Positions 1-12,539 of a stretch of 64,000 nt of DNA are shown piece by piece. The DNA comes from Williamsia muralis. Lineage in GTDB: Bacteria; Actinomycetota; Actinomycetes; Mycobacteriales; Mycobacteriaceae. Within the stretch, counting starts at the first letter, position 1. Each line of letters starts with the position of its first letter. The notes under the pieces are model-generated. The model saw only the letters and a list, made by a program, of their open reading frames with translations. It made no database searches and had not been told where the DNA came from. Position numbers and translations under genes: made by a program. The stretch lies in assembly GCF_002735905.1 (NCBI RefSeq), contig NZ_PEBD01000008.1, positions 434,001 to 498,000 on the forward strand, written 5' to 3'.

Positions 1-439
1 TGATCTGCGCGACTCGATCTACCTGTGTACAAGCCCGTGGATAACTACCGAAATCTGTGGATAGACAGTGGACCGTTCCCACGACGCCGGGTTGTGTTCA
101 CATGTACTTCAACTTCACGCGGCATCGGCCAACGTTTCGCCCCCAGGCCCGCAGACCGGCCACCAGCCAACAAGACCTGTCATCCACAGATTTCACAGGA
201 CCTATTACTAAGAAGAATTTCTCTCTTAACAAGACTCTTTAAAAGAAGGCGTGTGCACAACCCTCGTCCACAGGTCTGACAAGACATCCCGGGACGTCGG
301 GGCGAGCACACCCCATCGCCACCGAATACTTGTCATCCGCTTTAGAGTGGAGACCCTGACGCCTGCGCTCGGAGGAGTTCACCGCCCGCCGGCGACCTCT
401 TGCGCAGTGGAACGATCAACCAGAAGGAAACTGAAGACG
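1..439. other. oriC: oriC region between dnaA (outside window) and dnaN
   Basis: This 439-base non-coding stretch directly precedes dnaN, the usual place of the chromosomal origin in Mycobacteriales. It holds several DnaA-box-like 9-mers near the consensus TT(A/G)TCCACA: CGTGGATAA at 36-44 and TGTGGATAG at 56-64 (reverse orientation), TCATCCACA at 180-188 and TCGTCCACA at 264-272 (forward). An AT-rich segment at about 199-247, unusual for this GC-rich sequence, is a candidate unwinding element. The longer ORF that reads through part of the region is most likely not used, because dnaN starts at 440. dnaA would lie just left of position 1. The origin call is inference from position and boxes. 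Confidence 0.8.
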
Positions 440-1609
440 ATGAAGTTTCGGGTGACTCGCGACGAGTTCGCAGATTCGGTCGCGTGGGTTGCACGCAGCC
501 TGCCCAGCCGCCCACCGGTTCCGGTCCTCGGCGGTGTCTTGCTGACGGTGACCGAGACCGGACTGTCCGTCTCGGGTTTCGACTTCGAGGTCTCGGCACA
601 GGTGAACGTCTCAGCCGAGGTCGCCGACGAAGGTCAGGTCCTGGTGTCGGGCAAGTTGTTGGCCGACATCACGCGCGCCCTCCCTGCCAAGCCTGTCGAC
701 GTGCAACTCGACGGAACCCGCGTCGCGATCGTCTGCGGTAGCGCGAAGTTCTCGTTGCCGACGATGCCGGTGGAGGACTACCCGCAGCTTCCCGAGGTGC
801 CCGACAACACCGGGTCCATCCCGGCCGATGTCTTCGCCGAGGCGATCACCCAGGTTGCGGTGGCCGCCGGCCGCGACGACACCTTGCCGATGCTGACCGG
901 TATCCGCCTCGAGATCGACAACGAGACCGTGGTGCTCGCCGCGACCGACCGTTTCCGGTTGGCAGTTCGCGAACTCACCTGGAAGCCAGAAGTCGCGGGC
1001 ACCACGTCCGCTGTGCTGGTCCCGGCGAAGACACTCGCCGAGGCGGCTCGCACAGCCGGATCCGACGGAACCTCGGCCGTCGGCCTGGCCTTTGGATCGG
1101 GCGGGAGCATCGGTGCGGACGGGCTGCTCGGCATCCTGGGATCTGGCCGTCGCACCACCACCCGCCTGCTGGATGCGGAGTTCCCCAAGTTCCGTCAGCT
1201 ACTGCCCCCCACCCACACATCGGTGGCCAACATCGAGATCGCACCGCTGACCGAGGCCATCAAGCGTGTGGCCCTGGTCGCCGAGCGCGGTGCGCAGGTG
1301 CGGCTCGAGTTCGGTGAGGACACCGTGCTACTCACCGCCGGCGGCGACGATGCAGGTCGCGCCGAGGAACAGCTGGATGTGAAGTTCTACGGCGACCCAC
1401 TGACCATCGCGTTCAACCCGGGTTACCTGCTCGACGGGCTCACGTCGCTGCATTCGTCCACCGTCGACTTCGGGTTCACCACACCGTCGAGGCCGGCAGT
1501 GTTGCGGCCGGGTGCCGAGACCGAGCCGGTCACCGACGAGAACGGCGCGTACGCCGCACCCAACAGCGAGTACACCTACCTGCTGATGCCGGTTCGACTG
1601 CCGGGGTGA
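440..1609 (+). CDS. dnaN: DNA polymerase III sliding clamp (beta subunit)
   Basis: A 389-residue protein starting [10 protein letters not shown]. The family forms a dimeric ring that tethers DNA polymerase III and other partners to DNA. Family-typical sequence includes PVLGGVLL near residue 30, SGKLLADI in the first domain, the central [10 protein letters not shown] stretch, and a C-terminal end [11 protein letters not shown] that contains the conserved clamp tail. The same frame is open back to position 251, but the ATG at 440 matches the known N-terminus of actinobacterial clamps and follows a purine-rich GGAAACTGAAG. It lies right after oriC and before gnd, as in mycobacteria. Confidence 0.97.
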   Translation: MKFRVTRDEFADSVAWVARSLPSRPPVPVLGGVLLTVTETGLSVSGFDFEVSAQVNVSAEVADEGQVLVSGKLLADITRALPAKPVDVQLDGTRVAIVCGSAKFSLPTMPVEDYPQLPEVPDNTGSIPADVFAEAITQVAVAAGRDDTLPMLTGIRLEIDNETVVLAATDRFRLAVRELTWKPEVAGTTSAVLVPAKTLAEAARTAGSDGTSAVGLAFGSGGSIGADGLLGILGSGRRTTTRLLDAEFPKFRQLLPPTHTSVANIEIAPLTEAIKRVALVAERGAQVRLEFGEDTVLLTAGGDDAGRAEEQLDVKFYGDPLTIAFNPGYLLDGLTSLHSSTVDFGFTTPSRPAVLRPGAETEPVTDENGAYAAPNSEYTYLLMPVRLPG

Positions 1610-1793
1610 TCTGGCGACGACACCGCGCCAGATGACCAGGTCGGCCGGAAAGGTCAGCGCACCGACCCACACTGACCGAGAATGAGTGCGGTGACCAGCG
1701 ACCGACGCAGGTTGCCCGGGCGTAGATCCGACTCGAATCGATTCGCGGCCATCTGACCGCGAGGACCGTGACTGGCAAAGGACTGGTGAGACC

Positions 1794-2690
1794 ATGCAGC
1801 TGGGTTTGGTGGGATTGGGAAAGATGGGCGGGTTCATGCGAACCCGGGTCAAGAACGCCGGAATCGAGGTCATCGGATACGACCCGCGTCCTGAGGTCAC
1901 CGATGTCGCATCGCTTGCCGAACTCGCCTCCGCGCTCGACGCCCCGAGGATCATCTGGGTGATGGTGCCCTCGGGTGAACCCACGCGGTCCACCGTCCGG
2001 ACGCTCTCGGACATCCTCTCACCCGGCGATCTCGTCATCGATGGCGGCAACTCCAAGTACACCGACGACGCGATCAACGCAGAACTGTTGAGCATCAAGG
2101 GAATCCGTTACGTCGATTGCGGAGTGTCCGGCGGTGTCTGGGGCTTGGAGAACGGATACGGCCTGATGTGCGGTGGTGCGAAAGAGGACGTCGAACGCGC
2201 CATGCCGATTTTCGACGCGCTGCGGCCCCCGGGTGAGCGGGCGGACGGATTCGTCCACGCCGGGCAGGTCGGCGCCGGGCACTACGCCAAGATGGTGCAC
2301 AACGGCATCGAATACGGACTGATGCACGCCTACGGCGAGGGTTACGAGATCCTCGATGCCGAGCCACTCATCGAGGACGTCACCGGCACCCTACGGGCCT
2401 GGACCAACGGCACGGTGGTGCGGTCGTGGCTCCTCGAGCTGCTGGTCAAGGCACTGCAGGAAGATCCGGGCCTCGCCGAGATCTCCGACTACACCACCGA
2501 TTCCGGCGAGGGCCGGTGGACGGTGGAAGAAGCCATCCGGCATTCGGTACCCGCCAACGTCATCTCCGCGGCGCTCTTTGCGCGCTTCGCCTCGCGCCAA
2601 GAAGGCGGTTCACCTGCCCTCAAGGCCGTGTCGGCATTGCGCAACCAGTTCGGCGGACACTCGGTGGTTCCGAAGTCGTCGGGCGACTGA
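1794..2690 (+). CDS. gnd: 6-phosphogluconate dehydrogenase (decarboxylating), short form
   Basis: A 298-residue cytosolic enzyme of the oxidative pentose phosphate pathway, turning 6-phosphogluconate into ribulose 5-phosphate with CO2 release. The Rossmann motif GLVGLGKMG is at residues 4-12, and VIDGGNSKYTDD near residue 80 and GVSGGVWGLENG near 110 are 6PGDH signatures. The length matches the short (about 300 residue) class rather than the 470-residue class; that class is often NAD-dependent, but cofactor choice is not proven here. Its position between dnaN and recF is conserved in Mycobacteriales. The start codon ATG at 1794 begins directly with the nucleotide-binding strand. Confidence 0.95.
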   Translation: MQLGLVGLGKMGGFMRTRVKNAGIEVIGYDPRPEVTDVASLAELASALDAPRIIWVMVPSGEPTRSTVRTLSDILSPGDLVIDGGNSKYTDDAINAELLSIKGIRYVDCGVSGGVWGLENGYGLMCGGAKEDVERAMPIFDALRPPGERADGFVHAGQVGAGHYAKMVHNGIEYGLMHAYGEGYEILDAEPLIEDVTGTLRAWTNGTVVRSWLLELLVKALQEDPGLAEISDYTTDSGEGRWTVEEAIRHSVPANVISAALFARFASRQEGGSPALKAVSALRNQFGGHSVVPKSSGD

Positions 2691-2710
2691 CCGGGAGTTG
2701 ATCTGAGCAG

Positions 2711-3883
2711 GTGTACGTCCGCAATCTGTCGCTGCGCGACTTCCGTTCCTGGGATGAGGTCTCCATCGAACTCAGCCCGGGCACAACACTTTTCGTGGGG
2801 AGAAACGGATTCGGAAAAACCAATCTGCTCGAGGCGCTCTACTACGTCGCCGGCTTGCGGTCCCATCGGGTGAGTACTGATCAGCCACTGATCCGTACCG
2901 GGGCAGAGCAGGCCCGTGTCATCGCGACGGTGGAGAACGACGGCCGTGAATTGACGGTGGATCTGGTGATCGGCGGAGCCCGCAGCAACAAGGCCGCCAT
3001 CAACGGTGCGCCGTGCCGCAGGCCACGCGATGTGCTGGGGATCCTGCGTGCGGTGATGTTCGCCCCCGAAGACCTGTCACTGGTGCGCGGCGATCCGGGG
3101 GAGCGACGTCGTTTCGTCGATGAACTGGTCGCCATGCGTGGTCCTCGGTGGGCCGCCGCCAAGTCCGACTACGACCGAGTGTTGCGTCAGCGGGCCGCAC
3201 TGCTCAAGACGGCGGCGGCCGCCCTACGCAGGGGTGGCAGCGACGCCGAGTCGGTGATCAGCACGCTGGACGTGTGGGACGCCCAGCTCGCCGCGTACGG
3301 CGCCCAGGTGAGCGCCGCGCGGATCGACTTGGTGAACGATTTGGAACCTCATGTGGCACAGGCATATTCGACGATCGCCCCGCATTCTCGGCCCGCGAAC
3401 ATGCACTACCGGTCATCGGTGTCGATCGATGTGATTCCGGCGCATGGGGAGAAGGCCGATGTGGACTACATCGAAGCGGCACTGCTGAGCGACCTCGCGG
3501 CGCTGCGTCAAAAAGAGATAGACCGCGGTGTGACGCTTGTCGGGCCACACCGAGACGACGTCGATCTCTTGCTCGGCACCGAGCCGGCGAAGGGATTCGC
3601 CAGTCATGGCGAGTCGTGGTCGATGGCCCTGTCACTGCGCTTGGGCTCTGTCGAACTGGTGCGTGCCGACGGCGTCGAACCGGTACTGATGCTCGATGAC
3701 GTGTTCGCCGAACTCGATGCCAAGCGCCGCGAGAAGCTCGCCGACGTCGCGGCCGGGGCCGAACAGGTGCTCATCACCGCGGCGGTCGCCGACGACATCC
3801 CCTCTCAGATCGGCGGCAGGACCGTCCCGGTGAATATCATCGAGTCGGCAGGCGTTCGAACGTCGGAATTGGTGGTCGGGTGA
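2711..3883 (+). CDS. recF: DNA replication and repair protein RecF
   Basis: A 390-residue SMC-like ATPase that helps load RecA at gaps with RecO and RecR. The Walker A motif GRNGFGKTN is near residue 30, the signature region around GPHRDD in the C-terminal half, and a Walker B-like stretch [12 protein letters not shown] near residue 320. It starts at GTG 2711, giving [14 protein letters not shown], the standard RecF N-terminus. Its stop overlaps the following DUF721 gene by 4 nt, which suggests translational coupling. It sits in the conserved dnaN-gnd-recF-gyrB block. Confidence 0.97.
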   Translation: MYVRNLSLRDFRSWDEVSIELSPGTTLFVGRNGFGKTNLLEALYYVAGLRSHRVSTDQPLIRTGAEQARVIATVENDGRELTVDLVIGGARSNKAAINGAPCRRPRDVLGILRAVMFAPEDLSLVRGDPGERRRFVDELVAMRGPRWAAAKSDYDRVLRQRAALLKTAAAALRRGGSDAESVISTLDVWDAQLAAYGAQVSAARIDLVNDLEPHVAQAYSTIAPHSRPANMHYRSSVSIDVIPAHGEKADVDYIEAALLSDLAALRQKEIDRGVTLVGPHRDDVDLLLGTEPAKGFASHGESWSMALSLRLGSVELVRADGVEPVLMLDDVFAELDAKRREKLADVAAGAEQVLITAAVADDIPSQIGGRTVPVNIIESAGVRTSELVVG

Positions 3884-4470
3884 TGACCGAGGAACCCAGC
3901 AAGGGGCAAGAGCCGGGCACGAACGGTGAGTCCGGTGGCGGCGGCACGTCCGAGGGCAGCGGCTACGACATGGCGCGCAAAGCACTCGAAGACGCCCGGG
4001 CTGCTGCCCGCGCGGCCGGTAAATCCGTCGGCCAGGGCCGTGCGTCACCTGGCAGACGGCCGGCTGCACCACGCAAGGTCACCCGCCGATCGTGGACCGG
4101 TGCCCATCCTGACGCGTATGACCCGCAACCTCTCGGTCGTGTCGCCGGAGGTCTTGCCGGACGTCGCGGCTGGAACGCCAAACTCAGTGAGGGCACCGTC
4201 TTCGGCGCGTGGGACCGGATCGTCGGAGCCGAGATCGCGGCGCATGCCCAACCCAAAGCATTGCGCGACAAGGTTTTACACGTCACGGCAGAGTCGACTG
4301 CCTGGGCCACCCAATTACGGCTGATCCAGAGTCAGATCCTGGCCAAGATCGCTGCTTCGGCCGGCCACGGTGTTGTCACGAGCCTGCGGATCACCGGCCC
4401 GCAGAGCCCGTCCTGGCGCAAAGGCGAACGTCACGTCCGTGGCCGAGGACCCCGCGACACCTACGGCTAG
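3880..4470 (+). CDS. DUF721 family protein downstream of recF
   Basis: A 196-residue protein of the DUF721 (DciA-like) family. The first 90 residues are low-complexity and rich in Gly, Ala and Arg; the conserved domain covers about residues 95-175 and includes [15 protein letters not shown] and [20 protein letters not shown]. DciA is known as the predominant bacterial loader of the replicative helicase DnaB, so a role in helicase loading at the adjacent origin is plausible but inferred. The start is GTG at 3880 (or ATG at 3883), overlapping the recF stop. Mycobacteria carry a homologue at the same position. Confidence 0.88.
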   Translation: MMTEEPSKGQEPGTNGESGGGGTSEGSGYDMARKALEDARAAARAAGKSVGQGRASPGRRPAAPRKVTRRSWTGAHPDAYDPQPLGRVAGGLAGRRGWNAKLSEGTVFGAWDRIVGAEIAAHAQPKALRDKVLHVTAESTAWATQLRLIQSQILAKIAASAGHGVVTSLRITGPQSPSWRKGERHVRGRGPRDTYG

Positions 4471-4599
4471 ACGCGGATTTGCCGAACCGGCCACGAATCC
4501 CGTCAGAACGTGGACGACGTACCCGCTGTGTCGGTCGGACTAGGTCTCATCCGAGAAAATCCGTCTGCGGACAAGTCAGGGGTGTTGCAGGGCCATTCC

Positions 4600-4628
4600 T
4601 TGTCGCCTTACCCAGTAGTATGTAGAGA
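4600..4628 (+). promoter_or_regulatory. possible gyrB promoter
   Basis: The 274-base gap before gyrB contains TTGTCG at 4600-4605 and two imperfect -10 candidates: TAGTAT at 4616-4621 (spacing too short for that -35) and TAGAGA at 4623-4628 (17-base spacing, weak hexamer). Supercoiling-sensitive promoters before gyrBA are common in bacteria, but these elements are poor matches and the assignment is tentative. Confidence 0.25.
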
Positions 4629-4729
4629 GTTGCCCCGAACCGGGGTAGACCGCCGCATGGGAACCCCGGGAGCAGAACAGCGATGGCTGCCGGGCGCGTA
4701 CCGCGTGGTGTGACTCAATGGCGATGTAA

Positions 4730-6886
<2,157 letters not shown>

Positions 6887-6934
6887 CGGACTCCACTTCC
6901 ATCTGCTCCGACCTGACACGACGAAAGTGAACTG

Positions 6935-9442
6935 ATGACCGACACCTTGCCACCGGACAGTGGCGCCGGAGACCGCGTCGAGCCGGTAGACATCCAGCAG
7001 GAGATGCAGCGCAGCTACATCGATTACGCGATGAGCGTGATCGTCGGCCGCGCGCTGCCCGAGGTCCGCGACGGACTCAAGCCGGTGCACCGTCGATTGC
7101 TCTACGCGATGAACGACGCCGGGTTCCGGCCCGACCGCAGTTACGTCAAGTCGGCCAAGCCGGTCGCCGAGACCATGGGTAACTACCACCCGCACGGCGA
7201 CACCGCGATCTACGACGCGCTGGTGCGATTGGCGCAGCCGTGGTCGATGCGGTATCCGCTGGTCGACGGCCAGGGCAACTTCGGTTCCCGCGGCAACGAC
7301 GGCGCGGCCGCGATGCGGTACACCGAGGCCCGGCTGACGCCGCTCGCCATGGAGATGTTGCGTGACATCGGCGAGGAGACAGTCGATTTCACTCCCAACT
7401 ACGACGGCAAGACCCAGGAACCGACGGTCCTGCCCTCACGTGTTCCGAACCTCCTCATCAACGGGTCGAGCGGCATCGCGGTGGGTATGGCCACCAACAT
7501 CCCGCCGCACAACCTCGGCGAGGTGGCAGACGCCATCTTCTGGGCGCTCGACAACTACGAGGCCGATGAGGAGAGCACCCTCGAGGCCTGCATGGAACGC
7601 ATCAAGGGACCCGACTTCCCAACCGCCGGACTGATTGTCGGCGGCCAGGGCATCCGCGACGCGTACACCACCGGCCGGGGCAGCATCCGCATGCGAGGCG
7701 TGGTGCGGATCGAGGAGAACAAGGGTGCCACCACCCTCGTCATCACCGAGTTGCCGTACCAGGTGAACCCCGACAACATGATCCTGTCGATCGCCGAACA
7801 GGTGAACGAGGGAAAGCTCAAGGGCATCAGCAGGATCGACGACGAGTCGTCGGACCGTGTCGGCATGCAGATCGTGGTCACCCTGCGACGTGACGCCGTG
7901 GCCAAGGTGGTGCTGAACAACCTCTACAAGCACAGCCAGCTGCAGACCAGTTTCGGCGTGAACATGCTCTCGATCGTGGACGGTGTCCCGCGAACGTTGC
8001 GCCTGGACAAGATGATCCGCCTGTACGTCGAGCATCAGATCGACGTCATCATCCGGCGTACCCGTTACCGGCTGCGTAAGGCCGAAGAGCGTGCCCACAT
8101 CCTGCGCGGTCTCGTCAAAGCCCTTGACGCACTTGACGAGGTCATCGCTCTGATCCGCCGGTCCCAGACCGTCGATCTGGCGCGTACCGGTTTGATCGAG
8201 CTGCTCGACGTGGACGAGATCCAGGCCGACGCCATCCTGGCGATGCAGCTGCGCAGGCTCGCTGCTCTGGAACGCCAGAAGATCGTCGACGAGTTGGCGG
8301 AGATCGAGATCGAGATCGCCGATTACAAGGACATCCTCGCCAAGCCGGAGCGCCAGCGCGCCATCGTGCGCGACGAGCTGGCCGAGATCGTCGAGAAGTT
8401 CGCCGACGAGCGACGCACGAAAATCATTGCCGCAGACGGGGATGTGTCCGACGAGGACCTCATCGCCCGCGAAGACGTGGTGGTCACGATCACCGAAACC
8501 GGCTACGCTAAGCGGACGAAGACCGATCTCTACCGCAGCCAGAAGCGTGGCGGTAAAGGTGTGCAGGGTGCCGGTCTCAAGCAAGACGACATCGTCCGGC
8601 ACTTCTTCGTGTGCTCCACGCACGACTGGATCCTCTTCTTCACCACCAAGGGCCGGGTCTACCGGGCGAAGGCGTACGAACTGCCAGAGGCCAACCGCAC
8701 CGCCCGTGGCCAGCACGTCGCCAACCTGCTGGCATTCCAGCCCGAGGAGCGCATCGCCCAGGTCATCCAGATCAAGAGTTACGAGGATGCGCCTTATCTG
8801 GTGCTCGCGACCCTCAACGGACTGGTGAAGAAGTCGCGTTTGGTGGACTTCGACTCCAATCGCTCCGGGGGCATCTTCGCGATCAACCTGCGCGGTGAGG
8901 ACGAGTTGGTGGGCGCACAGTTGTGCAGCGCCGACGACGACCTGCTGCTCGTGTCGACGAAGGGACAGTCGATCCGTTTCTCGGCCACCGACGACGTCTT
9001 GCGTCCGATGGGGCGGCAGACCTCTGGTGTCCAGGGCATGCGGTTCAACGACGATGACCAGTTGTTGTCGTTGAACGTGGTCCGGGAGGACACCTACCTC
9101 TTGGTCGCGACATCAGGTGGCTACGCCAAGCGCACCGCGATGAGCGATTACCCCGTGCAGGGTCGCGGCGGTAAGGGCGTCCTGACGATCCAGTACGACA
9201 AACGCCGAGGCGCGTTGGTGGGCGCAGTGATCGTCGACGACGACAGTGAGCTCTATGCGATCACCTCCGGGGGCGGCGTCATCCGCACCGGTGCGCGGCA
9301 GGTTCGCAAGGCCGGACGCCAAACCAAGGGCGTCCGCCTGATGAACCTGGGCGAAGGAACTACGCTCTTGGCTATTGCCCGCAATGCCGACGAGCCGGAT
9401 GAACCGGCTGACACGCAGAACGGGCCGGCCGGCAAGAAGTAG
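6935..9442 (+). CDS. gyrA: DNA gyrase subunit A
   Basis: An 835-residue breakage-reunion subunit of gyrase. The catalytic tyrosine is Y129 in MRYTEARL. The quinolone-resistance region reads [10 protein letters not shown] at 85-94, so residue 90 is Thr and 91 is Ala, with D94 intact; numbering is the same as in M. tuberculosis, where 90 is Ala and 91 Ser. The GyrA-box-like motif KRGGKG in the C-terminal beta-pinwheel supports a gyrase, not topoisomerase IV, identity, and no parC/parE pair occurs in the window. It starts at ATG 6935 and probably forms an operon with gyrB. Confidence 0.98.
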   Translation: MTDTLPPDSGAGDRVEPVDIQQEMQRSYIDYAMSVIVGRALPEVRDGLKPVHRRLLYAMNDAGFRPDRSYVKSAKPVAETMGNYHPHGDTAIYDALVRLAQPWSMRYPLVDGQGNFGSRGNDGAAAMRYTEARLTPLAMEMLRDIGEETVDFTPNYDGKTQEPTVLPSRVPNLLINGSSGIAVGMATNIPPHNLGEVADAIFWALDNYEADEESTLEACMERIKGPDFPTAGLIVGGQGIRDAYTTGRGSIRMRGVVRIEENKGATTLVITELPYQVNPDNMILSIAEQVNEGKLKGISRIDDESSDRVGMQIVVTLRRDAVAKVVLNNLYKHSQLQTSFGVNMLSIVDGVPRTLRLDKMIRLYVEHQIDVIIRRTRYRLRKAEERAHILRGLVKALDALDEVIALIRRSQTVDLARTGLIELLDVDEIQADAILAMQLRRLAALERQKIVDELAEIEIEIADYKDILAKPERQRAIVRDELAEIVEKFADERRTKIIAADGDVSDEDLIAREDVVVTITETGYAKRTKTDLYRSQKRGGKGVQGAGLKQDDIVRHFFVCSTHDWILFFTTKGRVYRAKAYELPEANRTARGQHVANLLAFQPEERIAQVIQIKSYEDAPYLVLATLNGLVKKSRLVDFDSNRSGGIFAINLRGEDELVGAQLCSADDDLLLVSTKGQSIRFSATDDVLRPMGRQTSGVQGMRFNDDDQLLSLNVVREDTYLLVATSGGYAKRTAMSDYPVQGRGGKGVLTIQYDKRRGALVGAVIVDDDSELYAITSGGGVIRTGARQVRKAGRQTKGVRLMNLGEGTTLLAIARNADEPDEPADTQNGPAGKK

Positions 9443-9465
9443 CTGAGGCGAACGCAAAGGAACGC

Positions 9466-10497
9466 ATGAGCACAACTGACGAGCCCAACGAACCCAAGGT
9501 CGCGGGCGAACCGAACGGCACCAGTGGGCCGCCGAAAGGTCCGCAGGGATCGTCGGGCAGCGGTGGTGAGCAGGACACGGCGGCCTCCGCCGCGGCGAAC
9601 TCCTCGGCCAACGGCGCACGTCCTTCGGTGTCAGTGCAGGATCAGGCGCCGCGGCCGGACGCCGGTCAGGCCCCGGCCCAGGGCCGGCCTCCCGGCAACG
9701 GGACCGGCCCCGGTGGCGTGCCTCCTTGGCAGCGTGCCGGCTCTCAAGGCGGCCAGGGGCAGCCCACCGGCCCCGGGCAGCCGTCGGCATCGGCGACCGG
9801 CCCACAGTCGCAGATAAAGCAGCCGCCTCAGCAAGGGTCGGGCCGGGGCCCGAGTGGCCCACCCCCGGGTCGCCAGCCCGGTCCGGGTGCCCCGGCGCCG
9901 ACCACCAAACGCCCGGTGATCACCGGCACCGCAGCACCCAAGTTGCCGGCCTCGGAAACCGACTCGACCAGTCGGTCACCGCTGTCGAAGCCGATCGACG
10001 GCCCGACCCGCAACATCGACCGGCGCGACCTTCCGCAGGAAGATCTGCCCGACCTCGATGCCATCCATCATCCGGAGGCCTCGCAGCCGGCCAATCGGTC
10101 ATTCGAGGCGATGCCTTCGCCGAGCGCCATGGGTGCGTTGCGCGCCGCTGTCCAGATCCGTCGGATCGATCCATGGTCGGCGTTCAAGGTGTCTGCGGTC
10201 CTGTCTGTCGCCTCGTTCTTCATCTGGATGATCGCGGTGGGTGTGCTGTATCTCATCCTCGACGGCATGGGCGTCTGGGACCAGCTGAACAACTCCTTCG
10301 GCACGCTGGTGTCCAGTGACACCACGGCGGAATCCTCGTTCGAGATCAGCGCCGGAGGTGTGTTCGGTATCGCGGCTCTGATCGGTGCGGTCAACGTCGT
10401 GCTGTTCACCGCTCTGGCCACTGTCGGATCGTTCATCTACAACCTCTCGTCCGACCTCGTGGGTGGTGTGGAGGTAACCCTCGCCGACCGCGACTGA
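9466..10497 (+). CDS. DUF3566 domain membrane protein downstream of gyrA
   Basis: A 343-residue protein found in the same place, right after gyrA, in mycobacteria (Rv0007-type). Residues 1-215 are a disordered region rich in Pro, Gly, Gln and Ser. The C-terminal DUF3566 domain (about 220-343) has two or three membrane segments, around [19 protein letters not shown] and [19 protein letters not shown]. No enzymatic motif is visible and its job is unknown. Only 23 bases separate it from gyrA, so it is probably co-transcribed. The ATG start follows AAAGGAACGC. Confidence 0.9.
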   Translation: MSTTDEPNEPKVAGEPNGTSGPPKGPQGSSGSGGEQDTAASAAANSSANGARPSVSVQDQAPRPDAGQAPAQGRPPGNGTGPGGVPPWQRAGSQGGQGQPTGPGQPSASATGPQSQIKQPPQQGSGRGPSGPPPGRQPGPGAPAPTTKRPVITGTAAPKLPASETDSTSRSPLSKPIDGPTRNIDRRDLPQEDLPDLDAIHHPEASQPANRSFEAMPSPSAMGALRAAVQIRRIDPWSAFKVSAVLSVASFFIWMIAVGVLYLILDGMGVWDQLNNSFGTLVSSDTTAESSFEISAGGVFGIAALIGAVNVVLFTALATVGSFIYNLSSDLVGGVEVTLADRD

Positions 10498-10517
10498 GGG
10501 GCTTTTGACCAGCCGTT

Positions 10518-10547
10518 TTGTCGCGGAGGCACGCAGTCGGGTAATCT
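10518..10547 (+). promoter_or_regulatory. likely promoter of tRNA-Ile
   Basis: A -35-like TTGTCG at 10518-10523 and a -10-like TAATCT at 10542-10547 are separated by 18 bases and end 15 bases before the tRNA-Ile 5' end. This spacing fits a housekeeping sigma factor promoter. It is seen by eye only. Confidence 0.45.
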
Positions 10548-10562
10548 CTGACTTCGGTTCAC

Positions 10563-10636
10563 GGGCCTATAGCTCAGGCGGTTAGAGCGCTTCGCTGATA
10601 ACGAAGAGGTCGGAGGTTCAAGTCCTCCTAGGCCCA
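10563..10636 (+). tRNA. tRNA-Ile (GAT anticodon)
   Basis: A complete cloverleaf of 74 bases. The acceptor stem GGGCCTA pairs with TAGGCCC, the anticodon loop CTGATAA gives GAT, and the T-loop GGTTCAAGTCC is canonical. CCA is not encoded. This tRNA follows gyrA in most Mycobacteriales. Confidence 0.97.
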
Positions 10637-10685
10637 CTGTGACGACGAACCGAACCAAGGGACCACCACCCAAGGGGATGAGCGG

Positions 10686-10814
10686 ATGAAGGCAGTTGCA
10701 GTAGCGATCGCCGCAGTCGCACTCGTCGTCGCGGGCCTGCTCACGGAATCTCGGCGCAACATCGAGGTGTGGCATGGTCTACCCGAAGGTCAGAGAGATC
10801 TGACAGCCGGTTGA
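10686..10814 (+). CDS. 42-residue small protein between tRNA-Ile and tRNA-Ala (DLW-39-like)
   Basis: A short ORF starting at ATG 10686 encodes MKAVAVAIAAVALVVAGLL followed by a charged tail with RRNIEVWHGLPEG. It has one hydrophobic N-terminal segment (residues 3-19) that could be a membrane anchor. Actinobacteria carry very small proteins of the DLW-39 family in this inter-tRNA position, and IEVW may correspond to their DLW motif; that assignment is from memory of family features and is not certain. Conservation of the site between two tRNAs argues it is real. Confidence 0.6.
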   Translation: MKAVAVAIAAVALVVAGLLTESRRNIEVWHGLPEGQRDLTAG

Positions 10815-10824
10815 TCCGGCAAAC

Positions 10825-10897
10825 GGGGCCTTAGCTCAGTTGGTAGAGCGCTGCCTTTGCAAGGCAGATGTCAGGAGTTCGAATCTCCTAGGCTCCA
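10825..10897 (+). tRNA. tRNA-Ala (TGC anticodon)
   Basis: A complete cloverleaf of 73 bases. The acceptor stem GGGGCCT / AGGCTCC contains the G3-U70 wobble pair that marks alanine tRNAs. The anticodon loop TTTGCAA gives TGC. CCA is not encoded. Confidence 0.97.
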
Positions 10898-10979
10898 CAA
10901 AGAACGAACTGCACCACCCTGATTCGGCCGTCAGGCCCCCGAGGTGGCGAACGCGATCAAAGCCCGTAAGAGTGGCTGT

Positions 10980-11906
10980 ATGGATTTGCGAATATTTGTC
11001 GAACCCCAGCAAGGCGCCACCTACGACGACCAGCTTGCAGTCGCGAGAACCGCGGAGGCAGGCGGATTCGGGGCGTTCTTCCGTTCCGACCACTACCTGG
11101 CCATGAACGTCGAGGGTCTACCGGGCCCGACCGATGCTTGGACCACCCTGGCCGGGCTCGCCCGCGAGACCAGCACCATCCGGCTGGGCACGCTCGTGTC
11201 CTCGGCAACGTTCCGCCATCCGGGCCCGCTCGCGGTGACCGTCGCCCAGGTGGACCAGATGTCGGGCGGTCGGGTGGACTTCGGGCTCGGCGCCGGTTGG
11301 TATGCCGCCGAACACGAGGCCTATGCGATCCCGTTCCCGGATCTTCGCGAACGGTTCGACCGACTCACCGAACAACTCGCCGTCATCTCCGGATTGTGGA
11401 CCACGCCGGTCGGGGAGAAGTTCTCGTATTCGGGCGACCACTACACCGTGACCGACTCTCCGGCATTGCCCAAGCCCGTTCAGTCGCCCGCACCACCGAT
11501 CGTCATCGGTGGCGCCGGGAAGAAGCGCTCCGCAGCTCTGGCGGCGCAGTACGCCGCAGAGTTCAACGTGCCGTTTGCACCCGTCGAGGACGTCGAGGCG
11601 GCGTTCGGACGAGTCCGGGCTGCCTGTACCGAACGGGGCCGCCCGGCCGACGACCTGACGTACTCAGCCGCGCTGGTGGTGTGCGCCGGACGTTCCGACG
11701 CCGAGCTGACCCGCCGAGCCGACAACATCGGGCGGGGGCTCGAGGATCTGCGCCGAGATGGTCTGGCGGGATCACCGGACGAGATCGTCGACAAGATCGG
11801 CACCTACGCGGCCGTCGGCGCCACGAGGATCTACTTACAGGTGCTCGACATGTCCGACCTCGAGCACGTCGAGTTCATCGCCGAGACGGTGATCCCACAG
11901 CTCTGA
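10980..11906 (+). CDS. LLM class F420-dependent oxidoreductase (TIGR03560-like)
   Basis: A 308-residue TIM-barrel luciferase-like oxidoreductase. MDLRIFVEPQQGATY at the N-terminus, FFRSDHYL near residue 33, RLGTLVSSATFRHPGPLA near 75, and the GLGAGWYAAEHEAYAIPFP stretch are typical of the TIGR03560 subgroup, which is predicted to use coenzyme F420. The substrate is unknown. The frame is open from GTG 10944, but ATG 10980 gives the family N-terminus. The gene stands alone between tRNA-Ala and a convergent membrane protein gene. Confidence 0.88.
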   Translation: MDLRIFVEPQQGATYDDQLAVARTAEAGGFGAFFRSDHYLAMNVEGLPGPTDAWTTLAGLARETSTIRLGTLVSSATFRHPGPLAVTVAQVDQMSGGRVDFGLGAGWYAAEHEAYAIPFPDLRERFDRLTEQLAVISGLWTTPVGEKFSYSGDHYTVTDSPALPKPVQSPAPPIVIGGAGKKRSAALAAQYAAEFNVPFAPVEDVEAAFGRVRAACTERGRPADDLTYSAALVVCAGRSDAELTRRADNIGRGLEDLRRDGLAGSPDEIVDKIGTYAAVGATRIYLQVLDMSDLEHVEFIAETVIPQL

Positions 11907-11937
11907 TCTCGCAGCGCTTCGACCGTGTGAGCGTCGC

Positions 11938-12480
11938 TCAGTAGCCGAAGTCCCGGCGTCGGCGTGACTCGATCTCACGCCGACGCCGGAATTCGGCCTG
12001 ATCGAGGCGTCCGGTGTCGTCGTAGTCCGCGTTGTCATCACCGGCTTGGCCGGACCAGATGCGGATACCGCCGAGGACAAGCGGGAAGACGATGAACACC
12101 AGCCAGGCGTTGGGCACGTCGAAAACCACCTGGAGCAGAAGAAAGAGCAGCAGGGTGCCGCCGCCGGCGAACAGGTTGAGGGTCTGTATCAGCTTCTTTC
12201 CCGGCGTGCGCTGGGCACTGTTGCGAGGTGCCTGGGCAGGGGAGGAATCATGGGCGTGGGCAGGCACCGACGATCCTGAGCCGAACGGGGTGGGTTCTGG
12301 CAGGTCGCCGAAGAGCTTGTCGAGGTCGGAGCGGGTATGTGCGGCCGCGGCCAGCTGAACGCGCTCTTCGTACTCGGTGTGGTCGAGTCGACCACTGGTG
12401 AAATGCTCACCGAGTGCGTCGAGGGCGCGACCCCGCTCATCGTTGCCGATCCGGATGTCGCGGGTCTTGTCATCGTCCAT
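11938..12480 (-). CDS. DUF1707 and 2TM domain membrane protein
   Basis: A 180-residue protein with an N-terminal DUF1707 domain (IRIGNDERGRALDALGEHFTSGRL, residues 9-60, with the family's RLDHTEYEERV and LFGDLP motifs), a Pro/Ser-rich linker, and two adjacent membrane helices (about residues 100-142). The tail is Arg-rich (RRRREIESRRRRDFGY). DUF1707 proteins are common in actinobacteria and their role is unknown. It lies downstream of the DUF4190 gene on the same strand. Confidence 0.85.
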   Translation of the reverse strand: MDDDKTRDIRIGNDERGRALDALGEHFTSGRLDHTEYEERVQLAAAAHTRSDLDKLFGDLPEPTPFGSGSSVPAHAHDSSPAQAPRNSAQRTPGKKLIQTLNLFAGGGTLLLFLLLQVVFDVPNAWLVFIVFPLVLGGIRIWSGQAGDDNADYDDTGRLDQAEFRRRREIESRRRRDFGY

Positions 12481-12539
12481 GAAGCAATTCGATCACGCGA
12501 CGGCGGTCCTTGCCCTGTGGTTGGAAACGCGCTGTGGTC

